Assembly (NCBI GenBank): GCA_913009285.1
Contig: CAJVYE010000008.1
Span: forward strand, 1 to 12,927
Direction: 5' to 3'
DNA length: 12,927 nucleotides
DNA from: an uncultured Nitrospirota bacterium
GTDB lineage: Bacteria; Nitrospinota; Nitrospinia; SZUA-224
The translations under genes were made by a program, and so were the position numbers. Shown piece after piece: positions 1 to 7,637 of this stretch (position 1 is the first letter of the stretch; each line of letters opens with the position of its first letter). The notes under the pieces are model-generated. The model did not search any database, had not been told where the DNA came from, and was given only the letters and a program-made list of their open reading frames with translations.

Positions 1-30
1 CTCTTTCCCTACACGCCGCTCTTCCGATCT
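1..30 (+). other. Illumina adapter remnant (not genomic)
   Basis: These 30 bases match the 3' end of the Illumina TruSeq universal adapter, ending in GCTCTTCCGATCT, with a single mismatch at position 16 (C instead of A). This is library-construction sequence left on the contig. The biological sequence starts at about position 31, so the open frame that runs through 1-30 must not be translated as protein. Confidence 0.97.
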
Positions 31-142
31 CCTGGATCGCGACAACGCAATCGCCGCACACTATGGCCTGGAAATTGCCCTCCCTTTTCTTGATGGTGCT
101 TTGGTCAAATACTCATTGGCTTTGCCTGCTGAGTGGAAGATA
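31..142 (+). pseudogene. Fragment of an AsnB-type asparagine synthase domain, fused to the next gene
   Basis: Read in the frame starting at position 2 (first full codon after the adapter at 32), this stretch encodes LDRDNAIAAHYGLEIALPFL followed by DGALVKYSLALPAEWKI. The pattern RDN-x(n)-GLE-x(2)-PFLD-x(2)-LV-x(2)-SL-x-LPAEWK is typical of the C-terminal synthetase (PP-loop) domain of glutamine-hydrolysing asparagine synthases and their archaeal-type relatives, which form asparagine from aspartate with ATP. It is not part of a P-type ATPase, yet it runs in frame into one. The first 70 bases (31-100) hold 39 G+C by my count and look richer than the A+T-rich gene that follows. Both ends are missing: the 5' end is cut by the adapter and the 3' end by the join. 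I read it as a chimeric piece rather than a real fusion protein. Confidence 0.72.
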
Positions 143-1630
143 GAAGGCGATGCCACAGAGGGCGCCCTAATAGTGGTAGCCGGGAAGGCGTTTTTTGAAC
201 AAGACAATGAAAAGGCAGCAATGCCGAAGAATGACTCCATCCCCTTTGAGTCGGAGCAGCAGTTTATGGCAACCCTTCACCATAACCATTATGGTAAGGG
301 CGCTATATATATGAAAGGCGCACCGGAAAGGGTTATCACTTTATGCGCCCTTGAATGGGGAAAGGCAAATGAAAATATAGACAGGGATTCATGGGAAGAC
401 CTTGCAAAAAAGATGGCCTCAGGGGGACTGAGGGTTCTTGGCATTGCCCTCAAACATGCACCTGAAGATCATGTAATCCTGAGGTTTACAGATATTGAAA
501 GGGGCGGATTTACATTCTTAGGGATTGTAGGAATGATCGACCCCTTACGGCAGGAGGCTATGGATGCGGTAGATGCTTGCAAAGATGCAGGCATCAGGGT
601 GAAGATGATTAACGGTGACCATGCACTAACAGCAAGGGTCATTGCAACCGAGATGGGGTTGGGAGAGGATGTTAAAACAGGGTTAGAGCTCGACCAGCTT
701 AATGATGAAGACTTTGATGAGGTAGTCTCTAAGGTGAATGTATTTGCAAGGGTAAATCCCAGCCACAAGCTCAGGCTGATCAGGTCATTACAGAGGAAGA
801 GAGAGATAGTTGCAATGACAGGTGACGGGGTGAATGATGCCCCCGCTCTCAAACAAGCAGATATAGGTATTGCAATGGGTATAACCGGAACGGAGGTCTC
901 AAAAGAGGCATCGGATATGGTAATTACTGATGACAACTTTGCAAGTATCGAACGGGCTGTAGAAGAGGGTCGCACTGTGTTCAACAATCTTAAAAAAACC
1001 ATTATGTTCATACTCCCCACAAATGGCGGCGAATGCCTTATAATCATATGGGCAATCATCACCGGGGCCTTATTGCCGGTTTTACCGCTTCATATCCTCT
1101 GGATAAATATGGTCACCACCGTAGCTCTGGCCATAACCCTGGCATTTGAACCAATAGAGCAAGGGACGATGAAGGTACCCCCACGAAAACCTGATGCCCC
1201 TATCATTGAACCATATCTCTTGTGGCGAATAGTTCTGGTATCCGTTGTTATGGCAGTGGGTTCTTTCGGACTGTTTTTTTACGAAAAGGGGCATGGGGCA
1301 AGCATTGAGACAGCAAGGACCATTACGGTTAACACTATAGTCTTCTTCGAGATATTCTATGTATTTAATATGAGATACCTGACCGGGAGTGTTTTAAGCA
1401 TTAAGGGGCTGTTTGGCAATAGGATAATACTCATCGGAGCGGCAGCGGTGATTGTGTTGCAGATAATCTTTACTTATTGGCCCGTCTTAAACCATCTGTT
1501 CAAGACAAAACCGATTGATCCATGGAGCTGGTTAAGAATCATAGCCGTTGCAGCAATTATTTTCTTTATAGTAGAGATGGAAAAGACTATTAAGAGAAAG
1601 TTGCACAGAGTGGGCACAAAGACAGAATAG
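134..1630 (+). CDS. P2-type cation-transporting ATPase, C-terminal two thirds (5' truncated)
   Basis: This is the C-terminal part of a membrane ATPase that pumps a cation using a phospho-aspartate intermediate. Visible landmarks are GDATEGAL of the nucleotide-binding domain (from 146), the KGAPE ATP-binding motif (314-328), GLRVLGIA (around 428-450), MINGDH (around 605, where MxTGD is usual), and the hinge motif MTGDGVNDAP (815-844). Six membrane segments follow, M5 to M10 (about 1000-1600). M5 keeps N and E in PTNGGE; M6 reads WINMVTT, so the Asp of the Ca2+-pump NLVTD motif is Thr, as I recall also for CtpF-like bacterial pumps. The actuator domain, M1-M4 and the DKTGT phosphorylation site are absent because the reading frame joins an unrelated synthase fragment upstream. 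The ion (Ca2+, Na+, K+ or another) cannot be told. The gene converges on the antiporter operon, 46 bases from its 3' end. Confidence 0.93.
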   Translation, partial: WKIEGDATEGALIVVAGKAFFEQDNEKAAMPKNDSIPFESEQQFMATLHHNHYGKGAIYMKGAPERVITLCALEWGKANENIDRDSWEDLAKKMASGGLRVLGIALKHAPEDHVILRFTDIERGGFTFLGIVGMIDPLRQEAMDAVDACKDAGIRVKMINGDHALTARVIATEMGLGEDVKTGLELDQLNDEDFDEVVSKVNVFARVNPSHKLRLIRSLQRKREIVAMTGDGVNDAPALKQADIGIAMGITGTEVSKEASDMVITDDNFASIERAVEEGRTVFNNLKKTIMFILPTNGGECLIIIWAIITGALLPVLPLHILWINMVTTVALAITLAFEPIEQGTMKVPPRKPDAPIIEPYLLWRIVLVSVVMAVGSFGLFFYEKGHGASIETARTITVNTIVFFEIFYVFNMRYLTGSVLSIKGLFGNRIILIGAAAVIVLQIIFTYWPVLNHLFKTKPIDPWSWLRIIAVAAIIFFIVEMEKTIKRKLHRVGTKTE

Positions 1631-1631
1631 C

Positions 1632-1655
1632 TGGAAATTGGAGTGGTCATTTCCA
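1632..1655. terminator. Weak hairpin between two convergent genes
   Basis: TGGAAAT (1632-1638) and ATTTCCA (1649-1655) can form a 7-bp stem with a 10-base loop, in the 46-base gap between the convergent P-type ATPase and NuoL-like genes. The position suits a bidirectional terminator, but the stem is A+T-rich and has no T-run, so this call is weak. Confidence 0.25.
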
Positions 1656-1676
1656 TTTGAACTTCTTAGGGTTCGC

Positions 1677-3599
1677 TCAAAAATCGGTCAATTCTGTATC
1701 AAACTGGTCATCTGCCTGGGATTGGTGAGCGATAGCGCTAGCCGTAACGCTTTTAAGATGACCCCCTTGAGACCCATTTGAATCCCAATGCGGTAATAAG
1801 TATATAAGTAAATATACAAGGAGGAACAGGGTAACCCAGACCACGGTTGAGCCTATAGGCCAGTGTTTGATTATATCTCCAGGATAGATCTTTTTTTCTC
1901 TATTTATTCTTTTCTTGACCTGTTCCGGATGGGCCAGATTCAACATCTTTGATAGATAAAGGATAATATTATCTGAGGCTATCTTACCTGCTGCTAATGG
2001 GTTCCTGCTAAACCATGCAAGTGACCGTGGTATATAATCTAAAAATATCTTCTCCATCTGATTGCTTAATTGAGCCAATGGATTATCAACAACCCACATA
2101 AATGCCCTGGCCCCTTTCCTGTAAAACCAGTCGCTATCAAGATTGATAGCCCTCATCTCTTTAGGATATATTCCGGAGAGCATGAGGTATGTGAAGGCCA
2201 ATCCGGAGAAGAAAAGGAGCTGCAATTGTGTTATAACATGTGATGCTGTATATGGGACAAACTCAGCAGCAACTTCAGGATATGGGAGAATACTATAGAG
2301 TGGATAAGGATATACTCCAATAAAGATGCATAAGAAGGCAGTGATTCCCATGGCAATGAGCATATTGAGGGGGGGCTCCTTTGTCCTTATACCAGAGTCA
2401 TGGGCAAAAAAGGCAAAATAAGGGATCTTAATCCCTGAATGGTGGAAGACACCTGCTGAGGCAAATATAAGCATAAACCATACAATATAATAGGATCCTT
2501 CGCCAGACGCGGTTATTATCATTGATTTACTTATAAAACCACTGAAAAGAGGAAATCCAGAGATTGATGCAGCGCCTATCATACAGAATACGGCTGTAAG
2601 TGGCATGGTCTTATACAATCCGCCCAGATCTGTACCATTGATCTTTCCTGTCATATGAAGAACAGAGCCCATAGACATAAATAGTAATGCCTTGTACAGG
2701 ATATGACTAAAGGCATGAGCAGCCGTGCCATTTAATGACATCTCAGTACCTATTCCAATGCCGACTACCATAAATCCAACCTGGTTAATCAGACTATAAG
2801 AGAGTACCCTCCTCAGATCATTCTCGATTACGGCATAAAAGATGGGAAATACAGCCATGATAGCTCCAATCCATATAAGGATCTCAACCCCGGGATAGGC
2901 CCTTGCTAAAACATATACCGCAGTCTTGGTTGTAAATGCGCTTAAGACTACTGTTCCGGCAATTGTGGCTTCAGGGTATGCATCGGGAAGCCATGCATGG
3001 ATAATAGGCCAGGCGCAATTCACGCCAAATCCAATAAATATAAGATAGGTCCCTAGTCCATTTAATCCTAAATATCCAAACTCAATGGAGCCTGTATTAT
3101 TGGCATAGATTATTATACCTGCCAGAAGGAACAAACCTCCTGTAACATGAATTAAGGAATATCTAAATGCCGCGGCATACGATTTCTTTGTCTTACGCGC
3201 CAAAATAAGGCATACTGAGCCTATTGTCATCATTTCCCAAAAGCAGAAAAGGCTAATCAGGTCTCCAGCAAAGGTAACACCAAGGGCGCTCCCAGAGTAG
3301 AAAAATGCTGACCAGTATTCTATATCATTCTTTACATGAATAGCGTAAAGGATGGCTATAAAGGCTATCAAATGGAATATATACCCAAAAACCAGACTAA
3401 GCCGGTCCACTTTGACAAGAACGAGATTAAAATCCAGGAAATTAATGACCCAATGTGTCCCTATAGGTATATTAATAAGATTTATAAAGCCAAGAACAGG
3501 CAGAAGTAGTAAGTATGCAGATTTTACCTTTCCCCTTAGAAACGGGATAAGAAAGGCCCCTAAGATAAATATTAATGCTGGAGGAACAGTCTTAATCAT
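1677..3599 (-). CDS. NuoL/MrpD-like antiporter subunit with C-terminal extension (third antiporter-like subunit)
   Basis: This 640-residue polytopic membrane protein belongs to the proton-conducting transporter family shared by complex I (NuoL/M/N) and Mrp antiporters. The conserved TM5 glutamate is in FCFWEMM (E122) and a conserved lysine is in AFTTKTAVY (K225). The TM7 motif reads GFGVNCAWPIIHAWLPDAYP, so the usual channel lysine is replaced by N194; I recall a similar Asn in related subunits annotated as Na+/H+ antiporter subunit D. After the antiporter core (about 1-480) come LDSDWFYRKG, a long amphipathic stretch, a final membrane segment near 595-615 and a hydrophilic tail, which suggests a lateral arm. 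It is the last gene of the operon and overlaps the small upstream gene by 8 bases (ATGATTAA). It may stand in for the missing NuoL-like half of MrpA. That role is inference. Confidence 0.9.
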   Translation of the reverse strand: MIKTVPPALIFILGAFLIPFLRGKVKSAYLLLLPVLGFINLINIPIGTHWVINFLDFNLVLVKVDRLSLVFGYIFHLIAFIAILYAIHVKNDIEYWSAFFYSGSALGVTFAGDLISLFCFWEMMTIGSVCLILARKTKKSYAAAFRYSLIHVTGGLFLLAGIIIYANNTGSIEFGYLGLNGLGTYLIFIGFGVNCAWPIIHAWLPDAYPEATIAGTVVLSAFTTKTAVYVLARAYPGVEILIWIGAIMAVFPIFYAVIENDLRRVLSYSLINQVGFMVVGIGIGTEMSLNGTAAHAFSHILYKALLFMSMGSVLHMTGKINGTDLGGLYKTMPLTAVFCMIGAASISGFPLFSGFISKSMIITASGEGSYYIVWFMLIFASAGVFHHSGIKIPYFAFFAHDSGIRTKEPPLNMLIAMGITAFLCIFIGVYPYPLYSILPYPEVAAEFVPYTASHVITQLQLLFFSGLAFTYLMLSGIYPKEMRAINLDSDWFYRKGARAFMWVVDNPLAQLSNQMEKIFLDYIPRSLAWFSRNPLAAGKIASDNIILYLSKMLNLAHPEQVKKRINREKKIYPGDIIKHWPIGSTVVWVTLFLLVYLLIYLLPHWDSNGSQGGHLKSVTASAIAHQSQADDQFDTELTDF

Positions 3600-3837
3600 A
3601 GTAATCCTCTTCTCTTTTTACTAATGTTCGTAATATATGCTTTGCTGCTACTACAAGACCTACACAGCAGACAAAACCATATATAGAAAAAAATCCGATC
3701 CACTCTTCCCATGCAAAATGGCCATGTTTATGAATAAAAAGGTCACATATAAAAAGGATTGCGCATGACACGTATAAAACTATCCGTACCTTTTTTACAT
3801 TTTCCGGTTTATCAAAAATGGTTAGTTCTTTTTTCAA
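3592..3837 (-). CDS. Small two-helix membrane protein of the Mrp operon, function unknown
   Basis: This 81-residue protein starts with TTG, directly after the stop of the upstream reading frame; GGGGGAA lies a few bases before it as a plausible ribosome binding site. It has a charged N-terminus with FDKPENVKKVR, a membrane helix at about 18-35, the polar loop HKHGHFAWEEW, a second helix at about 46-66, and a charged tail ending KREEDYYD. I recall similar short proteins, with DKP-x-NV near the N-terminus and EDYYD at the end, beside NuoL-like subunits in other Mrp operons, but I know of no assigned function. Overlapping start and stop with the NuoL-like gene suggest translational coupling, and perhaps a structural role next to that subunit. 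A spurious ORF is unlikely given the helix pattern and the tight packing. Confidence 0.75.
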   Translation of the reverse strand: MKKELTIFDKPENVKKVRIVLYVSCAILFICDLFIHKHGHFAWEEWIGFFSIYGFVCCVGLVVAAKHILRTLVKREEDYYD

Positions 3838-3838
3838 C

Positions 3839-4042
3839 TTAGCTTCCCCCTGTTACACCTGTAACAACTATTTTAACAATATCAAATAAGGCTGATGAAT
3901 AAAAGAATAGCAATAATGTCCCTACCGCTGTCAGCATAAGGGAGAAAACCATAAAGGCCGGGGCCTCTTTCCTCTCTTTCTTTTCGCCAGGAGGCAGGTC
4001 CTTAAAGAATGCTGCATATACTATTGAAAAAGTAACATGCAT
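3839..4042 (-). pseudogene. C-terminal piece of the second MrpD/NuoM-like subunit, displaced by a frameshift
   Basis: This open frame overlaps the 3' end of the upstream NuoM-like gene by 41 bases in another frame. Its start MHVTF is not a real N-terminus: from SIVYAAFFKDLPPGE onward it reads as the missing C-terminal end of that gene, followed by one last membrane helix (about 28-60). In mrpD of this window AIYFGRVINNIYFKD occupies the same place, and ACYFFSIVYAAFFKD aligns to it without gaps if two bases are added at the T-run (4027-4031 on the + strand). No ribosome binding site is seen before the ATG. It is best read as exon-like continuation of the upstream gene, broken by a homopolymer error, a real mutation, or recoding. 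Confidence 0.85.
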
Positions 4043-5318
4043 TCAATATGGTACTTGCCATTATTACAATGACAATCGGCATCTGATGGGCCTCAATCGA
4101 GCCAAGGACAAGATACCATTTGCTTATAAACCCTGCAGCAGGGGGAATACCTATCATCGAGAGGCTAGCAATGGTAAAGGCGGTCATGGTAAATGGCATC
4201 TGCTTCCCAATACCATTAAGTTCGCTTATCTTTGTCTTATGTGTGGCTACATATATTGCCCCGGCAGTAAAGAAGAGGGTTATCTTTCCAAAGGCATGGA
4301 TTATGATATGCATAATCCCGCCTGTAATAGCATCCGGAGATAGGAGTGCAACGCCAAGGATAATATAGGATAACTGGCTTATTGTTGAGTAGGCAAGTCT
4401 CAATTTTAGATTGTCCTGCCTCAAGGCCATAATCGATGATGCTATTATGGTGAAGGATGCAAAATATGCGAGGCCGTGGCCAAGACCCAGTTGAGAGGCC
4501 AAATCTACACCAAATACGAATAGTACTATCTTGATAATTGTGAAGACACCGGCCTTCACTACTGCAACAGCATGGAGTAAGGCGCTAACCGGGGTTGGGG
4601 CAACCATGGCAGCAGGAAGCCATGAGTGAAAAGGCATCAATGCCCCCTTTCCGATCCCGGCAATAAATAGTATAAATATTATGGTCAGTAATAAGGCCGA
4701 CCCATTACCAGCCAATATCCCGTTATTAGAAAACTCAAGGGTTCCAGCTGCATTATAGGTAAGGAATATGGCAAACAACTGAAAGCCGATGGATGTTCCT
4801 AATAGATATGTGAGGTATCTCTTTCCACCTTTTATCGCCTCTGGTGTCTCTTTGTGGATGACGAGAGGGTATGTACATAGGGTAAGCATCTCATAAAAGA
4901 CAAAGAGGGTAAATAGATTTGCAGAAAAGGCTATACCCATGGTAGCAGACAAGGCAATAGCAAAACAGATATAAAACCTGGTCTGGGCATGTTCCTTTAA
5001 TGCACGCATATACCCAATAGAATAAAATGAGTTGATAATCCAAAGGAATGACGAGGTTAACGCAAAGAATATACCAAAGGCATCAACCCTGAATTTTATA
5101 TCAAGGCCTGGCAGGACACTAATAAGGAAATATTCAATTACCTTACCTTTGAGTATTAATGGCAGCATTGAGACAACAAGGGAAAACTTTGTAATGGCAG
5201 CAAGTATTGTCCATGATTCCCTCAGGTTCGGGTACTTTCTTGATGCTGCTATAAGCAGAACAGCTATGAGGGAGACAGATATTATCAATAATGGTTTTAT
5301 AGATGTTATTATTTCCAC
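4002..5318 (-). CDS. Second MrpD/NuoM-like antiporter subunit (C-terminus lost to a frameshift)
   Basis: This is a membrane subunit of the proton-conducting transporter family, paralogous to the MrpD encoded just upstream. Counting from the GTG start, it shows the TM5 glutamate in FVFYEML (E143), the TM7 lysine in GIGKGALMPFHSWLP (K224, H231) and the TM8 lysine in AVVKAG (K255), so all core proton-path residues are present. I place the start at GTG 5318, four bases after the mrpD stop and 8 bases after GGGGGG; the ATG at 5351 would add 11 unlikely residues inside mrpD. The frame ends after ILNACYFF, with the wrong tail NSICSIL. Joined to the 3839-4042 frame by adding two bases at the TTTTT run, the protein would be 493 residues, nearly the same as the 495-residue paralogue. 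Confidence 0.88.
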   Translation of the reverse strand: MEIITSIKPLLIISVSLIAVLLIAASRKYPNLRESWTILAAITKFSLVVSMLPLILKGKVIEYFLISVLPGLDIKFRVDAFGIFFALTSSFLWIINSFYSIGYMRALKEHAQTRFYICFAIALSATMGIAFSANLFTLFVFYEMLTLCTYPLVIHKETPEAIKGGKRYLTYLLGTSIGFQLFAIFLTYNAAGTLEFSNNGILAGNGSALLLTIIFILFIAGIGKGALMPFHSWLPAAMVAPTPVSALLHAVAVVKAGVFTIIKIVLFVFGVDLASQLGLGHGLAYFASFTIIASSIMALRQDNLKLRLAYSTISQLSYIILGVALLSPDAITGGIMHIIIHAFGKITLFFTAGAIYVATHKTKISELNGIGKQMPFTMTAFTIASLSMIGIPPAAGFISKWYLVLGSIEAHQMPIVIVIMASTILNACYFFNSICSIL

Positions 5319-5322
5319 TTTC

Positions 5323-6810
5323 CTAACCCCCCAGAAGCATCTCAGCAGCAAATCTTGTTATGTATACAGGGATAAAGGCAGCGATTCCAAAGATTATGCA
5401 GCAGGAGGCAAGGGTAAGGGTCGGCACAAGCATACCTGCCGGTGCATCATCTATTTTTGTTGTATGTCCCCCCCCATCATCCTTAAAGTATATATTGTTA
5501 ATAACCCTCCCGAAATAGATCGCGCTTAGAAGGGAACTTATGAGTATAACCAGAACAAAGACCCACTTTCCAGCCTGAAGTGCACCAAGCGCCAGGTACC
5601 ACTTACTCACAAAGCCTACTGTAAGGGGCACACCCACCATTGAAAATGCCCCTATTGTGAAGGCAGCCATACTGAAAGGCATCTTTTTCCCCAATCCCTT
5701 TAGGTCATCTATATTAGTGATACCTGTTTTATAAACAATAGATCCAACAACAAGGAATAGTCCCCCCTTCATAAGGGCATGATTTAATATATGGATCAGA
5801 CTACCAATAATACTCAGCTTATTAGCAAGGGCAATACCAAACACTATGTATCCTATCTGCCCTATACTTGAATAGGCAAGCATACGCCTGATATCTTTCT
5901 GGCCAATGGCAAGTACAGAACCTGCTATGATGGCAACAGCAGATAAGTAGAGAAACATCTGGGAGACTGGTACCACCTCTAATATAAAGCGTGGTTTAAA
6001 CACTGTGAACATTATCCTTATCATAACGTATATCCCAACCTTGGTGGCAGTAGCAGCCTGGAGTGCGCCCACTACAGAGGGGGCATGGGTATATGCGTTT
6101 GGGAGCCATATATGGAGGGGAAAGAGGGCAATCTTTATACTGAGACCAACGGAGAAGAATGCAAAGGCTGTCCGGACAACCGTGCTGTCATAAAGAAGAG
6201 GCAATCTCTCCCTGAGATCTGCCATATTAAGGGTACCTGTCACCATATAGAGATATCCTATGCCAAGGAGTATAAAGGTAGCTGCAATAGTGCCAAGTAT
6301 TAGATAGTTATAACTTGCGATAAGGGCATCCCTTTTTCTGCCCACAGCAATTAAGGCATAACCTGCCAGAGATGATATCTCAATAAATACATAAAGATTA
6401 AATATATCACCTGTTATAATCATTCCGAGGAGCCCTGCGACAAAGAACATATAGATGGAATAAAAGCTTGTTATCTTGTCTTCAGGGATCTCCTTACCAA
6501 CACTCTTCATTGAATACAGGGTAATAATAAAGGTAATAAAGGAGATAACCACCAGGACAAATCCACTTAGATAGTCCACTACATATTCTATACCCCATGG
6601 TGGCTCCCAGTTTCCAAGCCAATAGCTGATTCTCCCCTTCTCAAATACAGTTCTTAAAAGGGAGATTGATAGCAAGAGAGATGAAAAGGTTGCAGCGATT
6701 GATACATACCAACCATATATCCTCCTTATTCTTCCTACAAGGGGGATAATGACCGCTGAAATCAATGGAATAATAATAACAAAAACAGGGAAATGCTGGG
6801 ATATATTCAC
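5323..6810 (-). CDS. mrpD: Mrp Na+/H+ antiporter subunit D
   Basis: This 495-residue subunit of the Mrp multi-subunit antiporter has the 14-helix proton-conducting fold shared with NuoN/NuoM. Early landmarks are YWLGNWEPPWGIEYVVD (about 63-79), a typical MrpD signature. Key residues seen are E144 in TM5 (YVFIEIS), K226 and H233 in TM7 (SIKIALFPLHIWLP), K257 in TM8 (TATKVGIY), H344 and K348 (NHALMKGG) and K403 in TM12 (FVSKWY). All charged residues expected for proton transfer are therefore intact. It starts with GTG, overlapping the mrpC stop by four bases (GTGA), which indicates translational coupling. It is followed after four bases by a second, related subunit. The annotation as MrpD rests on both sequence and its place after mrpB and mrpC. 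Confidence 0.95.
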   Translation of the reverse strand: MNISQHFPVFVIIIPLISAVIIPLVGRIRRIYGWYVSIAATFSSLLLSISLLRTVFEKGRISYWLGNWEPPWGIEYVVDYLSGFVLVVISFITFIITLYSMKSVGKEIPEDKITSFYSIYMFFVAGLLGMIITGDIFNLYVFIEISSLAGYALIAVGRKRDALIASYNYLILGTIAATFILLGIGYLYMVTGTLNMADLRERLPLLYDSTVVRTAFAFFSVGLSIKIALFPLHIWLPNAYTHAPSVVGALQAATATKVGIYVMIRIMFTVFKPRFILEVVPVSQMFLYLSAVAIIAGSVLAIGQKDIRRMLAYSSIGQIGYIVFGIALANKLSIIGSLIHILNHALMKGGLFLVVGSIVYKTGITNIDDLKGLGKKMPFSMAAFTIGAFSMVGVPLTVGFVSKWYLALGALQAGKWVFVLVILISSLLSAIYFGRVINNIYFKDDGGGHTTKIDDAPAGMLVPTLTLASCCIIFGIAAFIPVYITRFAAEMLLGG

Positions 6811-7160
6811 TTACTCATCTCCAAGATCTTATCTTCCTCTATGGAGCCATATGCCTTATATATCCTTATGATAAGTGCAAGGGCAACCGCTGTAGTACTT
6901 ACAGAGACCACAATAGCAGTGAGGATCAAGACATGAGGGAGGGGGTTGTCATATAGTATTGCCTCTTCCCATACTATTGGGGCCGTACCTCCCTTAACCT
7001 TTGCTATAGATATATAAAAGAGAAACACCGATGTCTGAAATATATTCATCCCTATAACCTTCTTTATCAGGTTCTGCTTGGCTATCATGGCATAAAATCC
7101 TATCATCATAAGTGTTATGTATATCCAGTAGTTATATTTGCCAAGAAAAATTTCGATCAT
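6807..7160 (-). CDS. mrpC: Mrp Na+/H+ antiporter subunit C (NuoK-like)
   Basis: This 117-residue protein with three membrane helices is homologous to NuoK of complex I and to MbhG of membrane-bound hydrogenases. Seen in sequence: helix 1 at about 10-27 (YWIYITLMMIGFYAMIA), then NLIKKVIGMNIFQTSVFLFYI (helix 2), a loop with GGTAPIV and DNPLPHVLILTAIVVSVSTTA leading into helix 3. The pairing of NPLPHVLILTAIVVS with a preceding GG-x-API loop is the classic MrpC signature. Length matches the family. The ATG overlaps the mrpB stop by four bases (ATGA) and the stop overlaps the mrpD GTG, so B, C and D are probably translated in series and made in equal amounts. Confidence 0.95.
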   Translation of the reverse strand: MIEIFLGKYNYWIYITLMMIGFYAMIAKQNLIKKVIGMNIFQTSVFLFYISIAKVKGGTAPIVWEEAILYDNPLPHVLILTAIVVSVSTTAVALALIIRIYKAYGSIEEDKILEMSK

Positions 7161-7576
7161 CTTTCCCGTCTCGCTGTCTCAAAGAATATAGTAATCATTA
7201 CTGAGGCTACCGTAATCCCTACCCCAATTTCAATACCAAGGATCCCCATATCACTTGCAAGATGGGCAGAGCCAAGTGGGAGGATGTTATATTCGAGGTA
7301 TTTTCCACCAAAAAGCACACAGATTAGACCAATCCCTGCATATATCAAGACACCTACGCTATTTAAGGTATCGCTTAATTTTTCTGAAATTATCTTCCTT
7401 CCTTGATCAATACCAAAGACAATTGCATAAAGGATTATACTTGCACCAAGGATTACACCTCCCTGAAATCCCCCTCCTGGTCCACTCTCTCCATGCATAA
7501 TTACATAAAACCCATAAAGCTGAATAAAAGGGATCAAGATCCTTGTAACGGTTCTTAATATGATGTTATCCTGCAA
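7157..7576 (-). CDS. mrpB: Mrp Na+/H+ antiporter subunit B (MnhB domain)
   Basis: This 139-residue protein has four predicted membrane helices and the MnhB-domain signature: IQLYGFYVIMHGESGPGGGF (about 18-37) followed by QGGVILGASI. The glycine-rich HGxxxPGGGFQGG motif is diagnostic for MrpB/MbhF. Towards the end LGIEIGVGITVASVMITIFF forms the last helix. The start is TTG at 7576, supported by AAGGAG (7584-7589) seven to eight bases upstream; no ATG lies nearby. It is the first gene after a long hairpin of tandem repeats, so its translation or mRNA stability may be set by that structure. The stop overlaps the mrpC start (ATGA). Confidence 0.95.
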   Translation of the reverse strand: MQDNIILRTVTRILIPFIQLYGFYVIMHGESGPGGGFQGGVILGASIILYAIVFGIDQGRKIISEKLSDTLNSVGVLIYAGIGLICVLFGGKYLEYNILPLGSAHLASDMGILGIEIGVGITVASVMITIFFETARRER

Positions 7577-7583
7577 AATAATT

Positions 7584-7589
7584 CTCCTT
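7584..7589 (-). promoter_or_regulatory. Ribosome binding site deciding the TTG start of mrpB
   Basis: On the - strand AAGGAG lies here, seven bases before the TTG at 7576-7574. The strong match and good spacing support a TTG start for mrpB rather than an internal ATG, which would cut into the conserved first helix. Confidence 0.7.
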
Positions 7590-7637
7590 CATATCCAAAA
7601 TAGTCAAATTATCACTACCAGTGGTGGCTTGTTACAA

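Noticed and set aside
469..1062. 197-codon open frame opposite the P-type ATPase
   Set aside because: It is an antisense shadow of a strongly conserved coding region, with low-complexity Ser/Thr-rich sequence and no family resemblance.
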